Part shown: positions 9,301 to 17,200 of the stretch, piece after piece
How the letters are laid out: each line of letters begins with the position of its first letter
How positions within the stretch are numbered: position 1 is the first letter of the stretch
Assembly (NCBI GenBank): GCA_964586145.1
Contig: CAZPHH010000013.1
Coordinates: 1 to 64,000 of the forward strand
Origin: JAFGJQ01 sp964586145
GTDB lineage: Bacteria; Planctomycetota; Phycisphaerae; UBA1845
Length of the DNA stretch: 64,000 nt
Direction: 5' to 3'
Notes under the pieces: generated by a model
The model's database searches: none
What the model was told of the DNA's origin: nothing
The model's input: only the letters and a program-made list of their open reading frames with translations
Program-made: the position numbers and the translations under genes

Positions 9301-10470
9301 CTACAACTGCCCGCCGTTCAGCGCGATGACCTGGCCGGACGTGAAGGACGCTCCCGGCGACAACAGCCACTCCACCGCGGCGGCGATGTCGCTCGTCCGG
9401 CAGAGTCGTCCTGCGGGGATCGATGCGGCCTCGAGCTTCTGCCGTCGTTCGTCGGCGTGGCGGTTCATGCCCGTCGGTACAAAGGACGGGCAGAGTGCGT
9501 TTACAGTCACGTTTCTCAGGGCCAGCTCGGCTGCGAGCAGCCGGACCGTGTGCTCCAGTGCGGCCTTGGCGAGCGAGTAGCCGGCGAGGTTCAATCGCGG
9601 TTGTCGCGTGCCGTAGGTCGACCCGATGGCGATGAGCCGACCGCCGTCCGGGCCGATTCGATCGACCATGAGGCGGGCCAATTCGACCAGGTGCGTCGTG
9701 CCGAACGCCATCTGCCGGGTGAGCACGTCCGATGGCGTGGTGAGTAGTCCGCCCTGTGCGGCCCCCGGCCAGGCGCAGTGGATGATGCCATACAGGCCGT
9801 GTTCGGGGATGACCGCGCGCAGTTGATCCATCCATTCGGGATCACAGAAGTCCAGCGTTAGCGTCTGAACGCGCGGCTGTTGCTTTTCTGCATCGTTCGT
9901 TCCTTCGGTGTGCGTGGCCGCGAGCACCGGATAGTATTTCGCCAGCGACTCGACGAGCGATTGGCCGATACCGCCCGACGCGCCGGTGACCAGCACGGCC
10001 GCGCCGGTCACAGGTCGCGAGGTTGCGGTCGCGGAGGAGGCTCTCGCACGGCTTGTCTTGAATTCGTGCAGCGTGAAGCCCAGGAGGATGTCGGCGGTAA
10101 TACTGCCGCCGGTCGGACCGACGGTGACGCGGAGGCGCCCCGCGCCGGTCTCTGGGTTCCATGCCGTGATCTCACCGCGGACGCGTACACGGGCGGGATA
10201 ATGCAGTGGGGCCGGGAAGCGAGCGTCCGTGGAGGTCAGCAGTACGCGCTGTCCGGGCAGGTGCATTCCCGCCAGGCACGAGGCCAGTCCCACCTGGTAT
10301 GCGCCGTGGACGATGCAGCCGCCGAAGTTCGTGGTCGCGGCGTAGGCGGGATCGACGTGAAGCGGGTTTCGGTCGCCGGACAACTCGGCGAACCGCCGTA
10401 CGTCGTCCGCGGTGACCTCCCGCTCGAATTCGGCGCTGCGGCCGACGGACAGATCGGTGCCCCGCGGCAT
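9301..10470 (-). CDS. MaoC hydratase - SDR oxidoreductase fusion
   Basis: About 389 residues. The N-terminal hotdog domain (to about residue 140) has FAELSGDRNPLHVDPAYA with the catalytic Asp and His of (R)-specific enoyl hydratases. A short linker leads to an SDR domain with the NAD(P) loop VLVTGASGGIG, catalytic GSTYG and GYSLAKAALEH, and LCPSFVPTGM, as in FabG-type ketoreductases. The fusion could run two consecutive acyl-thioester steps on the neighbouring acyl carrier protein: beta-keto reduction and hydration or dehydration. The start at 10470 is one base after the ACP stop. Starts at 10488 or 10500 would overlap the ACP gene and cannot be excluded. Confidence 0.9.
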   Translation of the reverse strand: MPRGTDLSVGRSAEFEREVTADDVRRFAELSGDRNPLHVDPAYAATTNFGGCIVHGAYQVGLASCLAGMHLPGQRVLLTSTDARFPAPLHYPARVRVRGEITAWNPETGAGRLRVTVGPTGGSITADILLGFTLHEFKTSRARASSATATSRPVTGAAVLVTGASGGIGQSLVESLAKYYPVLAATHTEGTNDAEKQQPRVQTLTLDFCDPEWMDQLRAVIPEHGLYGIIHCAWPGAAQGGLLTTPSDVLTRQMAFGTTHLVELARLMVDRIGPDGGRLIAIGSTYGTRQPRLNLAGYSLAKAALEHTVRLLAAELALRNVTVNALCPSFVPTGMNRHADERRQKLEAASIPAGRLCRTSDIAAAVEWLLSPGASFTSGQVIALNGGQL

Positions 10471-10471
10471 G

Positions 10472-10720
10472 TCAAGCGTTTTGGGCATACACTCGTTCAC
10501 TCAGGCGGTCGCGAATCAGTTCAAACGACAGCAGGCTCGGCAGGTCATCCGCGCCGAGCCGAATCTGAAACTCCTCCTCCAGCACGCCGACCAGATTGAG
10601 CGTGGCCAGAGAGTCCCACTGGGCGACGGCGCTTACCGAGGCCCGTGGGATCTGGTCAGCCGGCAAATCCGGAAACACGATCGAGAAGCAGCGTATCAGC
10701 CGCTCGTTCAGTTCGTTCAT
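10472..10720 (-). CDS. Acyl carrier protein
   Basis: An 82-residue protein with the four-helix ACP pattern. The phosphopantetheine serine is Ser37 in QWDSLATLNLV, followed by ALEEEF-like helix II (VGVLEEEFQIRL). It starts inside the end of the FkbH gene, with a 65-base overlap in a different frame, and has AAGGTG at good spacing before its ATG. The MaoC-SDR gene follows at once. Wedged between FkbH and a hydratase/reductase, it is most likely a dedicated carrier for a small acyl unit rather than the fatty-acid ACP. The loaded acyl group is inferred from FkbH homologues, which load glyceryl units. Confidence 0.93.
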   Translation of the reverse strand: MNELNERLIRCFSIVFPDLPADQIPRASVSAVAQWDSLATLNLVGVLEEEFQIRLGADDLPSLLSFELIRDRLSERVYAQNA

Positions 10721-12422
10721 CCCATATCACCTTGCCATAGCAACGCGGGCACCGAACTTCGAATACCCCCCGCGGAATCGTCAGATCACGGGTCGGGGCC
10801 TGGCCCGTCACCGCCGTCAGGAATTCCTGCATGGGGCCGTTGCGATTCGTCGGCTCAAACGCAAGTCGGATGGCGTCCGCCTCGAGACGCTCAAACAGGG
10901 CCATCAGCGTTTGATGCTCAATCCGACGGGCAAAGGCCCGGCAACTCATGACCCAGGAATCGAGCACGGCGCCCGTCTCGGTCTGACGGCCCAGCACGAC
11001 GGCAATCTTGCCCAGGGGGCCGAACTTATCGCGGTACGAGACGGCCAGTAGAAACGTGCTCGGATCGGCCAGGCGTCGCCGCCACTCGGCCTCGTCCTGC
11101 CGCCGGCCGTTGAGGTTGAACTGGTTTGTCTTGTTGATGAGATCGAGGCAGCGGGCGTCGGGGACATTCCACGACATCCGAAGCTCCGCGTTCGCGGCGG
11201 CCAGAAACACTTCGGGGCAGGCGGCGGATCGCGCGGAAGCGGCCTGGAGGCTCGTTCGCCGGAGCCGGTCCTCTGTTGACTCGGACGCCTTTCCGAACCG
11301 GTCACGGAGCGTGTTCAGCAGGGCCAGAACGGACTCGTCATCATCGCTGGGAAAGGCGAGACACTCCAGGTTCGGGAACGCTGCCGCCACCTCGGCCCGC
11401 TCCATCGCGCTGTCGTCAACAAAGACTACGTCCTGCGGGCCGATGTTCCAGGCGTCCAGGATGCGGGCCACGCTCTCCGATTTCGAAGCCCAGCCGGCCT
11501 CGATGGGAAAGAACGTGTCGCGGGGCACGAGGAGATCTTCGCGTGCCAGCGCCTGTTCGACGACGTTGGGATCGTTCCGGGAGGCCACGCCGATCAGTAC
11601 GCCCAGGTCCGCCAGCGACGCAAGCATCTGCTGGTACAGGGCAAACGCGTGGTCGCCGCGGTCCAGGTGCCACGACAGGGCGTCCACTCCGTCTTCTCCG
11701 GCGATGCCGCACCACAGCGTGTTGTCCAGGTCGGTAATCAGGCCCTTCTTGGGTGTGGCAGGCCACAGAAGGGCGGTTAGCCGTTCGGCCAGGGTATTTG
11801 CGTGCTCGACGCGATAGGGGAACCCGCATTGCAGATCGCGCGCCAGGTCGAGCCGTTGCCCGGGCGGAGATTCGGCGTCGAGGCTTTGGGGATCTACGAC
11901 TCGGATGCCCGGGTGGTCGGCGAGCGATGCGGCAAATGCCCAGACGGCTTCGCGTAGCGCCAGCGCGTGCGGCGCGGCGTGGACTGTCGGTGGCCGGAAG
12001 CAGGGCGGGAGCGGCAGAGTTGGCAGTGAGACGGACACCGGCACACGGTCTGCCACGGCTACAATCGCGGATTCCAGCGCGTTCAACCGGGAGGCGGCCC
12101 CGGAGACGATGTCCGCCAGGCCGTCCGGCGCCCAGCCGCCTGTGGTGCGGAATCCCAGTCGCGGGTCGAGGTCGGACCACTCGATCGCCACGGCAATGCC
12201 GTCGGCCGGATCGCGCCGGGCTCGCTCGATATTTCCCAGAAGGTCACCGAAGGCGCCCGTCTCGACGGTCACCGGTCGCTCCGCGACTCGATTGGCCAGA
12301 TGCGCCGTCAGAAAGGTTTGCAGATGAAGCGGCGTGATGCCGCAGGTGAGGTGCACGCGCAGGGCGTTTCCGGGCCGTGAAGCCTGCTGGTTTGCCTGTC
12401 GCAATGCGTCTGCCAGTTTCAT
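10656..12422 (-). CDS. FkbH-like HAD-IIIC phosphatase/acyl-loading protein
   Basis: A 588-residue protein with the three-part FkbH layout. The N-terminal region (1-220) is SGNH-like. The HAD core has LITDLDNTLWCG (nucleophile Asp near residue 231) and DVVFVDDSAMERAEV near 336. The C-terminal GNAT-like domain has FGPLGKIAVVLGRQT and FEPTNRNGPMQEFL. In known systems such proteins dephosphorylate 1,3-bisphosphoglycerate while loading a glyceryl unit on an ACP, or act in related acyl transfers in capsule loci. An adjacent ACP gene fits this. The end carries an extra RCPRCYGKVIWDERTE segment that overlaps the ACP start. AAGGAG lies 5 bases before the ATG. Confidence 0.92.
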   Translation of the reverse strand: MKLADALRQANQQASRPGNALRVHLTCGITPLHLQTFLTAHLANRVAERPVTVETGAFGDLLGNIERARRDPADGIAVAIEWSDLDPRLGFRTTGGWAPDGLADIVSGAASRLNALESAIVAVADRVPVSVSLPTLPLPPCFRPPTVHAAPHALALREAVWAFAASLADHPGIRVVDPQSLDAESPPGQRLDLARDLQCGFPYRVEHANTLAERLTALLWPATPKKGLITDLDNTLWCGIAGEDGVDALSWHLDRGDHAFALYQQMLASLADLGVLIGVASRNDPNVVEQALAREDLLVPRDTFFPIEAGWASKSESVARILDAWNIGPQDVVFVDDSAMERAEVAAAFPNLECLAFPSDDDESVLALLNTLRDRFGKASESTEDRLRRTSLQAASARSAACPEVFLAAANAELRMSWNVPDARCLDLINKTNQFNLNGRRQDEAEWRRRLADPSTFLLAVSYRDKFGPLGKIAVVLGRQTETGAVLDSWVMSCRAFARRIEHQTLMALFERLEADAIRLAFEPTNRNGPMQEFLTAVTGQAPTRDLTIPRGVFEVRCPRCYGKVIWDERTERAADTLLLDRVSGFAG

Positions 12423-12455
12423 TTCGCTCCTTCGTGGTTCGGCTCAGTCCGATTG

Positions 12456-13457
12456 TTACAGGTGCGGCTGCCCCAGGAACGGGTATCGCAGTCCGTTGTC
12501 GCCCCAATCGAGGCTCACCAGCCACGTGCCGGTGTCCGCCGGAATCGGTGGCGGGCCGTTCCGGCCACTGACGATAAAGGGCCGCTCGTCCGGATGCCCG
12601 CGGAAGCCGGCCCGGCAGAGCGCGTCGATCATGGGCGTGTGCGAGGCCACCATGGACACCGGCTGCCGTTGGCGATCGCCTTCCGCCGCGGTCCGAATCG
12701 CCTCCAGGATGCCCGCAGTGAGAGTTTGCGGGTCGTCTCCGTCGCACTGCGCGACAAGCAGGAGGTCGAGCTTGAGGTTCAGCACGACGTAGCCGGCCGT
12801 CCGGCCGTCGCAGAGGATGCGGAACACGCGGTAGCGGACGAACGGCAGGGCCGTTCCGTACCGCCAATTCAGGTAATCGCAGTTCGGCGCAAGGCGGAAC
12901 GCGAAGGGCGATCGGGTCGGAAGCAGGTCGGTCGTGAACTCGCTTTCCTCCCGGAGCTGGACCGGTGGCAGGTCCGGGACCCTGCGAAGCCTCCTGGCTT
13001 CATCGAGCCGCAGTTGCCGGATGCCGGGATACCACGTCCACGTCTGCTGTTTCAGGATGCGATGCGTGAGCTCGTTGCCGCCGAAGACCAGCCCGAAATC
13101 GCACTGGTCAAGCCAGTGCAACAGCATGACGCCTCCGGCTCCGGGCTGATATGCGCGGTAGTTCGTCCCGAACCCGAGCGTGATCGGGCCTTCCGGTGTG
13201 GCGAAAGGCATCCGTTCCACGCCGATCAGCCCGAGGGTTTCGTCGCGGTCGTCCAGCAGCATATGCAGCCGGCACCATTCGCTGCCGGCGTAATAGTGAT
13301 CCACAAAATCGCCGAAGCGCAGGTTCGCATGGTCGCCCAGCCCCGCGCAGAGCCGGGTGAGGCGGTGCCGGTCGTTCCGCTGGAATGGAAGGATGCGCAT
13401 CCCTTGCGAGGGGGCATCGCGTGGTTCGGCAACAGGTTGTCTCGTCGTCTGACTCAT
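12456..13457 (-). CDS. GNAT-like protein of unknown substrate
   Basis: A 333-residue protein. The start at 13457 overlaps the preceding radical SAM stop as ATGA. It looks like a double-GNAT fold. The first half runs from RILPFQRNDRHRL to GFGTNYRAYQPGAGGVML. The middle has PNCDYLNWRYGTAL, and FRILCDGRTAGYVVLNLKL follows, a pattern seen in acyltransferase-like proteins of surface-polysaccharide loci. The end, TWLVSLDWGDNGLRYPF, is also typical of that group. No catalytic residues can be assigned with confidence. It precedes the FkbH gene and may transfer the acyl group built on the ACP to a sugar, but this is context inference only. Confidence 0.75.
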   Translation of the reverse strand: MSQTTRQPVAEPRDAPSQGMRILPFQRNDRHRLTRLCAGLGDHANLRFGDFVDHYYAGSEWCRLHMLLDDRDETLGLIGVERMPFATPEGPITLGFGTNYRAYQPGAGGVMLLHWLDQCDFGLVFGGNELTHRILKQQTWTWYPGIRQLRLDEARRLRRVPDLPPVQLREESEFTTDLLPTRSPFAFRLAPNCDYLNWRYGTALPFVRYRVFRILCDGRTAGYVVLNLKLDLLLVAQCDGDDPQTLTAGILEAIRTAAEGDRQRQPVSMVASHTPMIDALCRAGFRGHPDERPFIVSGRNGPPPIPADTGTWLVSLDWGDNGLRYPFLGQPHL

Positions 13458-14659
13458 ACGGTTGCCGGCTGCGGTTTCGCGGCGGCGCGGGCGGCCACGA
13501 CGGGGGGCCGCTGTACGATCGCGTCGCGGGCCGTACGCATCGTCACCTCCGTCAGCCCGTGTGGAACAAAAACGATGTTCTGGTTCGTGTACTTTTCCCA
13601 GTCTCGGGTCCGTACCGTGCCGTACCTGTCCGCCACCTTGTGAAACTGCGTGCCGGGGAAGGGCAGGGCGTACGAGCACCAGCGCACGTCGCTATGTGCT
13701 CGGGCAAAGGCCACGGTGTCGGCCACGGATTCCTCCGTTTCGCCGATGTTGCCGACCATGTAGAGGCAGTTCACCATGATGCCGGAGGCGGCCGTCCGGT
13801 GGATGACCTCCGCCGCCTGCTCGGTCTGGAACTTTTTATGGACGAGCTTGAGGATCTCGTTGTTGCCGGACTCGATCCCGTAGCTCAGCGTATGCACGCC
13901 GGCCCGTTTGAGCAGGTTCAGCAGTTCCTCGTCGAAGCACTGCACGTGCCCCAGCACGGTGAGCCGCAGGTTCAGCCCCCGCCGGATGAATTGCTCGCAG
14001 ATTTCCGTGGACCGGGCCTTGTTCAGCGTGAAGATGTCGTCCGAAATGAAGACCTCGTTGTGGTACCGCCGGGCCATCCGCTCCACGGTGTCCACAAAGC
14101 GGTCCACGCTCTGGTAGCGAATCTTCTTCGTGTGCTCGGCGCAAAACACGCAGGAGAACGGGCAGCCCCGAGCACCGACGATGTTCAGGCGACCCGGTCG
14201 TCCGGCGTACAGCGCGTCCATCAGCTCGTCGTCAAACGGGGGGACGTCGTCGATGTCGGGCAGCGGCGTCCCCTTGATGACGCGGTGACGGATGCCCTGC
14301 TGACAGATGTCCAGCATGGCCAATTCGCCCTCACCGCGAACCACGGCGTCCGCATGAGGAAACGCATCTTCCGGCATCGCCGTGAAATGGTGGCCGCCGA
14401 AGACGATCCGCGCGTCGGGAAACCGCCGCCGAACGTCCTTTGCCGTGGAAATGGCCTTGCGCGCGTACGGTGTGGCGGCCCCGATGCCCACGATGTCCGG
14501 AACCCAATCCTCGGGCAGGGAATGCCGTGCCAGATCGACCACCCGCGTCTTGATGCCCTGCCCGCGCAGAAACGCCGCGATCGAGCAGAGTCCCAGCGAC
14601 AGCACGTCACCGAAGTTCGGCATCGGTGGCGGCGGTTGGATCAGCAGAACCTTCGTCAT
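13454..14659 (-). CDS. B12-binding radical SAM protein
   Basis: A 401-residue protein and the first gene of the minus-strand cluster. GGGAGG lies 4-5 bases before its ATG. The N-terminal cobalamin-binding domain begins TKVLLIQPPPPMPNFGD and includes VFGGHHFTAMPEDAF. The radical SAM core has RGCPFSCVFCAEHTKK with the CxxxCxxC cluster ligands, then SYGIESGNNEILKLVHK and NCLYMVGNIGETEESV, the BchE/P-methylase-like pattern. The product and substrate are unknown. Its position at the head of the glycan cluster, translationally coupled to the GNAT-like gene, suggests a step in the same pathway. The Pro/Ala-rich end looks like a flexible tail. Confidence 0.9.
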   Translation of the reverse strand: MTKVLLIQPPPPMPNFGDVLSLGLCSIAAFLRGQGIKTRVVDLARHSLPEDWVPDIVGIGAATPYARKAISTAKDVRRRFPDARIVFGGHHFTAMPEDAFPHADAVVRGEGELAMLDICQQGIRHRVIKGTPLPDIDDVPPFDDELMDALYAGRPGRLNIVGARGCPFSCVFCAEHTKKIRYQSVDRFVDTVERMARRYHNEVFISDDIFTLNKARSTEICEQFIRRGLNLRLTVLGHVQCFDEELLNLLKRAGVHTLSYGIESGNNEILKLVHKKFQTEQAAEVIHRTAASGIMVNCLYMVGNIGETEESVADTVAFARAHSDVRWCSYALPFPGTQFHKVADRYGTVRTRDWEKYTNQNIVFVPHGLTEVTMRTARDAIVQRPPVVAARAAAKPQPATV

Positions 14660-14759
14660 GTCGGCCTCCCTGCCGGCGGCCGTTCGGGGTGGCTCCTTTC
14701 AGAAGAACCGGGACCGCGGGAGATGTGAACTCCCGTCGTCCCGCCCGTTGGCCGGAAAT

Positions 14760-14861
14760 GCCCCGCCCGGCACGGGCAGGGGCTCCCCGGTTTATCGGTC
14801 GTTCGGTGGGGCCGCCTTGACTGCGCTTGCCTCAAGCCCCGGTGCGGAACGACCGATAAAC
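14760..14861. repeat. Palindrome-rich divergent spacer: GC hairpin plus 15-bp inverted repeat
   Basis: A hairpin of GCCCCGCCCG and CGGGCAGGGGC (one-base bulge, 3-base loop) lies at 14760-14783. It is followed by a perfect 15-bp inverted repeat, GTTTATCGGTCGTTC at 14790-14804 and GAACGACCGATAAAC at 14847-14861, with 42 bases between the arms. The spacer separates the minus-strand cluster from the plus-strand GT2 gene. The long arms could be an operator for a dimeric regulator, a terminator-like structure, or the ends of a small mobile remnant. No T-run follows either arm. Confidence 0.7.
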
Positions 14862-14908
14862 ACGTGATTCCAGGCGAGCGTTCCGTCGTCGCAGAAGGAT
14901 TTGCAGAC

Positions 14909-15913
14909 GTGCCTGCTGTCTCCGTCATCATCCCTACGAATCGCCCCTGGGCCGTCATCGAGCCGTGCCTCCGGGCGCTCGCGGAGCAGACCGCCCACGA
15001 GCGCGACATGGAGGTGCTGCTTGTGTACAACGGAGCGGCGCCGGCGCAACGTGAACTGGCGCGGGATTGGCCGTTTGCGTTGCGCGTGGGTCACCTGGCG
15101 GCTCCCAACATTGGAGCGGCCAAAAACTGGGCCCTGGACCGCGCGCAAGGCGCATGGATCCTGCTGCTGAACGACGACGTGCTGCCCGACCCCGGGTTCC
15201 TTTCGGCCCACCTGGAGGCCCATCGCCGAGCCGCGCGGCCAGCGATGGTGCTGGGGCAGTCCCCGTGGCGTTCGTATCCGGACGAGACTGTTTTCGACCG
15301 GATGATTCAGAGCACGTCCATGGTGTTCTTCTACGACCAACTGCGGCCGCACGAGTGGTGTAACTACCGTCATGCGTGGAACTTGAACCTGTCGATCCCT
15401 CGCTCGGTGCTCGGGGACCGGCGGTTTGACGAGGCCCTGGGACCGTTCTTCTTCGAGGATCTGGAACTGGCGTGGCGGCTAGAAACGGAGTCCGGCGTAC
15501 GGGTGTGGTATGCACCGGAGGCGGTGGCCGTCCATGACCATCGGTACACGTTCGACGGGTATTTCGAGCGGGAATTCGCGCTGGGCCAGGCCGCGGTGCG
15601 ACTGTGGAACGCCAATCCCGGCTGTTTTCGATCGACATACGGTGCCGATCTGGACGCGGCGTTCCTGGATTACGCCCGCCGGTACGTGGTTGCCGAAGGG
15701 CGCCGCGAAGAGGAACTCCGACGGCGCCTGGCGGTGGTCTGCGGCCGCCCCACGACAGACCTGGCGGATTCAGCCGGCGTTTGCGATGAGATCGTGCAGG
15801 CCCTGTACGTTGCCCACCTGCCCCTGAAGCGTCTGGCGTTTCGTCGCGGGCTGCTGGCCGCGGCGGAGCGGGTCGCGGTCGATTCTGCCGAACACGCGGT
15901 GACGCTACGTTGA
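14909..15913 (+). CDS. Glycosyltransferase family 2
   Basis: About 334 residues from the GTG at 14909, which has AAGGA 8 bases upstream. A GTG at 14864 would add 15 residues. VSVIIPTNRPWAVIEPCLRAL is the GT-A N-terminal strand, and WILLLNDDVLPDPGF holds the metal and nucleotide DxD-like site. FFFEDLELAWRLETE is the typical ED acceptor-base region. The remainder (HDHRYTFDGYFEREFALGQA) matches rhamnosyl/glycosyl transferases of surface glycans. It runs opposite to the glycan cluster but is probably functionally linked. Its last 9 bases overlap the convergent ABC permease gene. Confidence 0.92.
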   Translation: MPAVSVIIPTNRPWAVIEPCLRALAEQTAHERDMEVLLVYNGAAPAQRELARDWPFALRVGHLAAPNIGAAKNWALDRAQGAWILLLNDDVLPDPGFLSAHLEAHRRAARPAMVLGQSPWRSYPDETVFDRMIQSTSMVFFYDQLRPHEWCNYRHAWNLNLSIPRSVLGDRRFDEALGPFFFEDLELAWRLETESGVRVWYAPEAVAVHDHRYTFDGYFEREFALGQAAVRLWNANPGCFRSTYGADLDAAFLDYARRYVVAEGRREEELRRRLAVVCGRPTTDLADSAGVCDEIVQALYVAHLPLKRLAFRRGLLAAAERVAVDSAEHAVTLR

Positions 15914-17200
15914 GTTCTCGCGCGGTATGGCGGACCCGTGGGGGTCCGGATCGCTGCCGAACTCGGCATCGAGTCGGTCGGCCACCGCCGGCGTGACGAA
16001 GTGTTCCGCCCGCATGGCCGGCTCGTGGAGGTGGTCCGGCGGCAGGGGAAGGTTCTGGGCCAGAAAGCTCTCCCAGAGGCGGTGCGAGCGAATGAGGGTC
16101 CGGCCGCTGCTCAGGCCCGCTTCCGTGAGGGCCACCCGATCTCCGTTCTCTCGGCGGGCCTCTCCACGCCGAAACAGCAACCACAGTGCGACGATCGGTA
16201 TCCACCCGTGGCCCTGGGCGGACCTCACGTCCCGCGCGGAAAGGGCCGGCCGGCCTCCGCTTTCGTGCCAGCGATACAGCAGCCCCAGCATGTCCTCCCG
16301 CACAATTCGCAGGGTCAGGGCGGCCTGATGGGCGAGCCGGCTGGCATAGCCGTAGCGCGGCGCGAAGACTGCGGCCAGCGCGAACTGCCCGCCCGCAACG
16401 ACGGACATCATCCCGGCGACCTCCGTATTCCAGTATACCGCCAGCAGATAGCCGGCCACGGCAGAGACGGCGCCGGACACCGCCGCCAGCACGAGCATTC
16501 GCGACAGGCGATCCGTGAGAAGGTGGGCCGTCGCGCCGGGTGCGATCAGCATGGCCACCACCAGAATGGCCCCGACGGACTCAAATGAGGCCACCGTCGT
16601 GCCGGCGACCGCAGCCATGAGGCCGTAGTGAACGGCCGTGGCGCTGATCCCCATCGTGGTGGCGAGATACGGGTCAAAGGAGACGACCTTCAGCTCTTTG
16701 TAGAAGACGGCGACCAGCGCGATGTTGACGGCGGTCACAACCGCCAGGACCAGCGTGGCGTACGGAATCTCGATCCCAAAGACGCTGCGCACGTCGTAGG
16801 GCACGAGCAGGATCTGTCCGTGCAGCACGCAGTCCGGGTCCAGGTCTACCTGGGGTGCGACGTAGCTGATCAGTACGACGCCGAGGGCGAAGAGGGACGT
16901 GAAGACCACGCCCATGGAGGCGTCTTCCGGGACGCGAGCCCAGCGGGCCAGCGTGTCCGTCAGAAACGCGGTGAGAATGCCGACCAGCATGGCGCCCAGC
17001 AGCATCGGAAGGGCGGCCCGACTGCCCGACAGCAGGAACGCGACGGCCAGGCCCGGGAGCACGGCGTGCGAAATGGCGTCGCCCAGCAGCGACATTCGGC
17101 GCAGCACAAGGAAGCAGCCCAGCAGCCCGCAGGAGACGCAGCATAGCGTGGCCGTCAGCATCACCCAGCCGTCTTCCGCGTACAGTTCGAAGGGACTCAT
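15905..17200 (-). CDS. Metal ABC transporter permease fused to a DtxR-like regulatory domain
   Basis: A 431-residue protein. Residues 1-285 form a TroC/ZnuB-type permease (ABC-3 family) with many hydrophobic segments and SLLGDAISHAVLPGLAVAFL as the family signature. Residues from about 300 form a winged helix, followed by RSHRLWESFL, HLHEPAMRAEHFV and DPDPHGSAIP. These match the DtxR/IdeR metal-binding and dimerisation region, including the HxxxE and EH ligand pairs. The cytoplasmic tail may sense Mn(II) or Fe(II) and gate uptake. It overlaps the second permease by ATGA and the GT2 gene by 9 bases. It is the last gene of the metal operon. Confidence 0.92.
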   Translation of the reverse strand: MSPFELYAEDGWVMLTATLCCVSCGLLGCFLVLRRMSLLGDAISHAVLPGLAVAFLLSGSRAALPMLLGAMLVGILTAFLTDTLARWARVPEDASMGVVFTSLFALGVVLISYVAPQVDLDPDCVLHGQILLVPYDVRSVFGIEIPYATLVLAVVTAVNIALVAVFYKELKVVSFDPYLATTMGISATAVHYGLMAAVAGTTVASFESVGAILVVAMLIAPGATAHLLTDRLSRMLVLAAVSGAVSAVAGYLLAVYWNTEVAGMMSVVAGGQFALAAVFAPRYGYASRLAHQAALTLRIVREDMLGLLYRWHESGGRPALSARDVRSAQGHGWIPIVALWLLFRRGEARRENGDRVALTEAGLSSGRTLIRSHRLWESFLAQNLPLPPDHLHEPAMRAEHFVTPAVADRLDAEFGSDPDPHGSAIPRENST

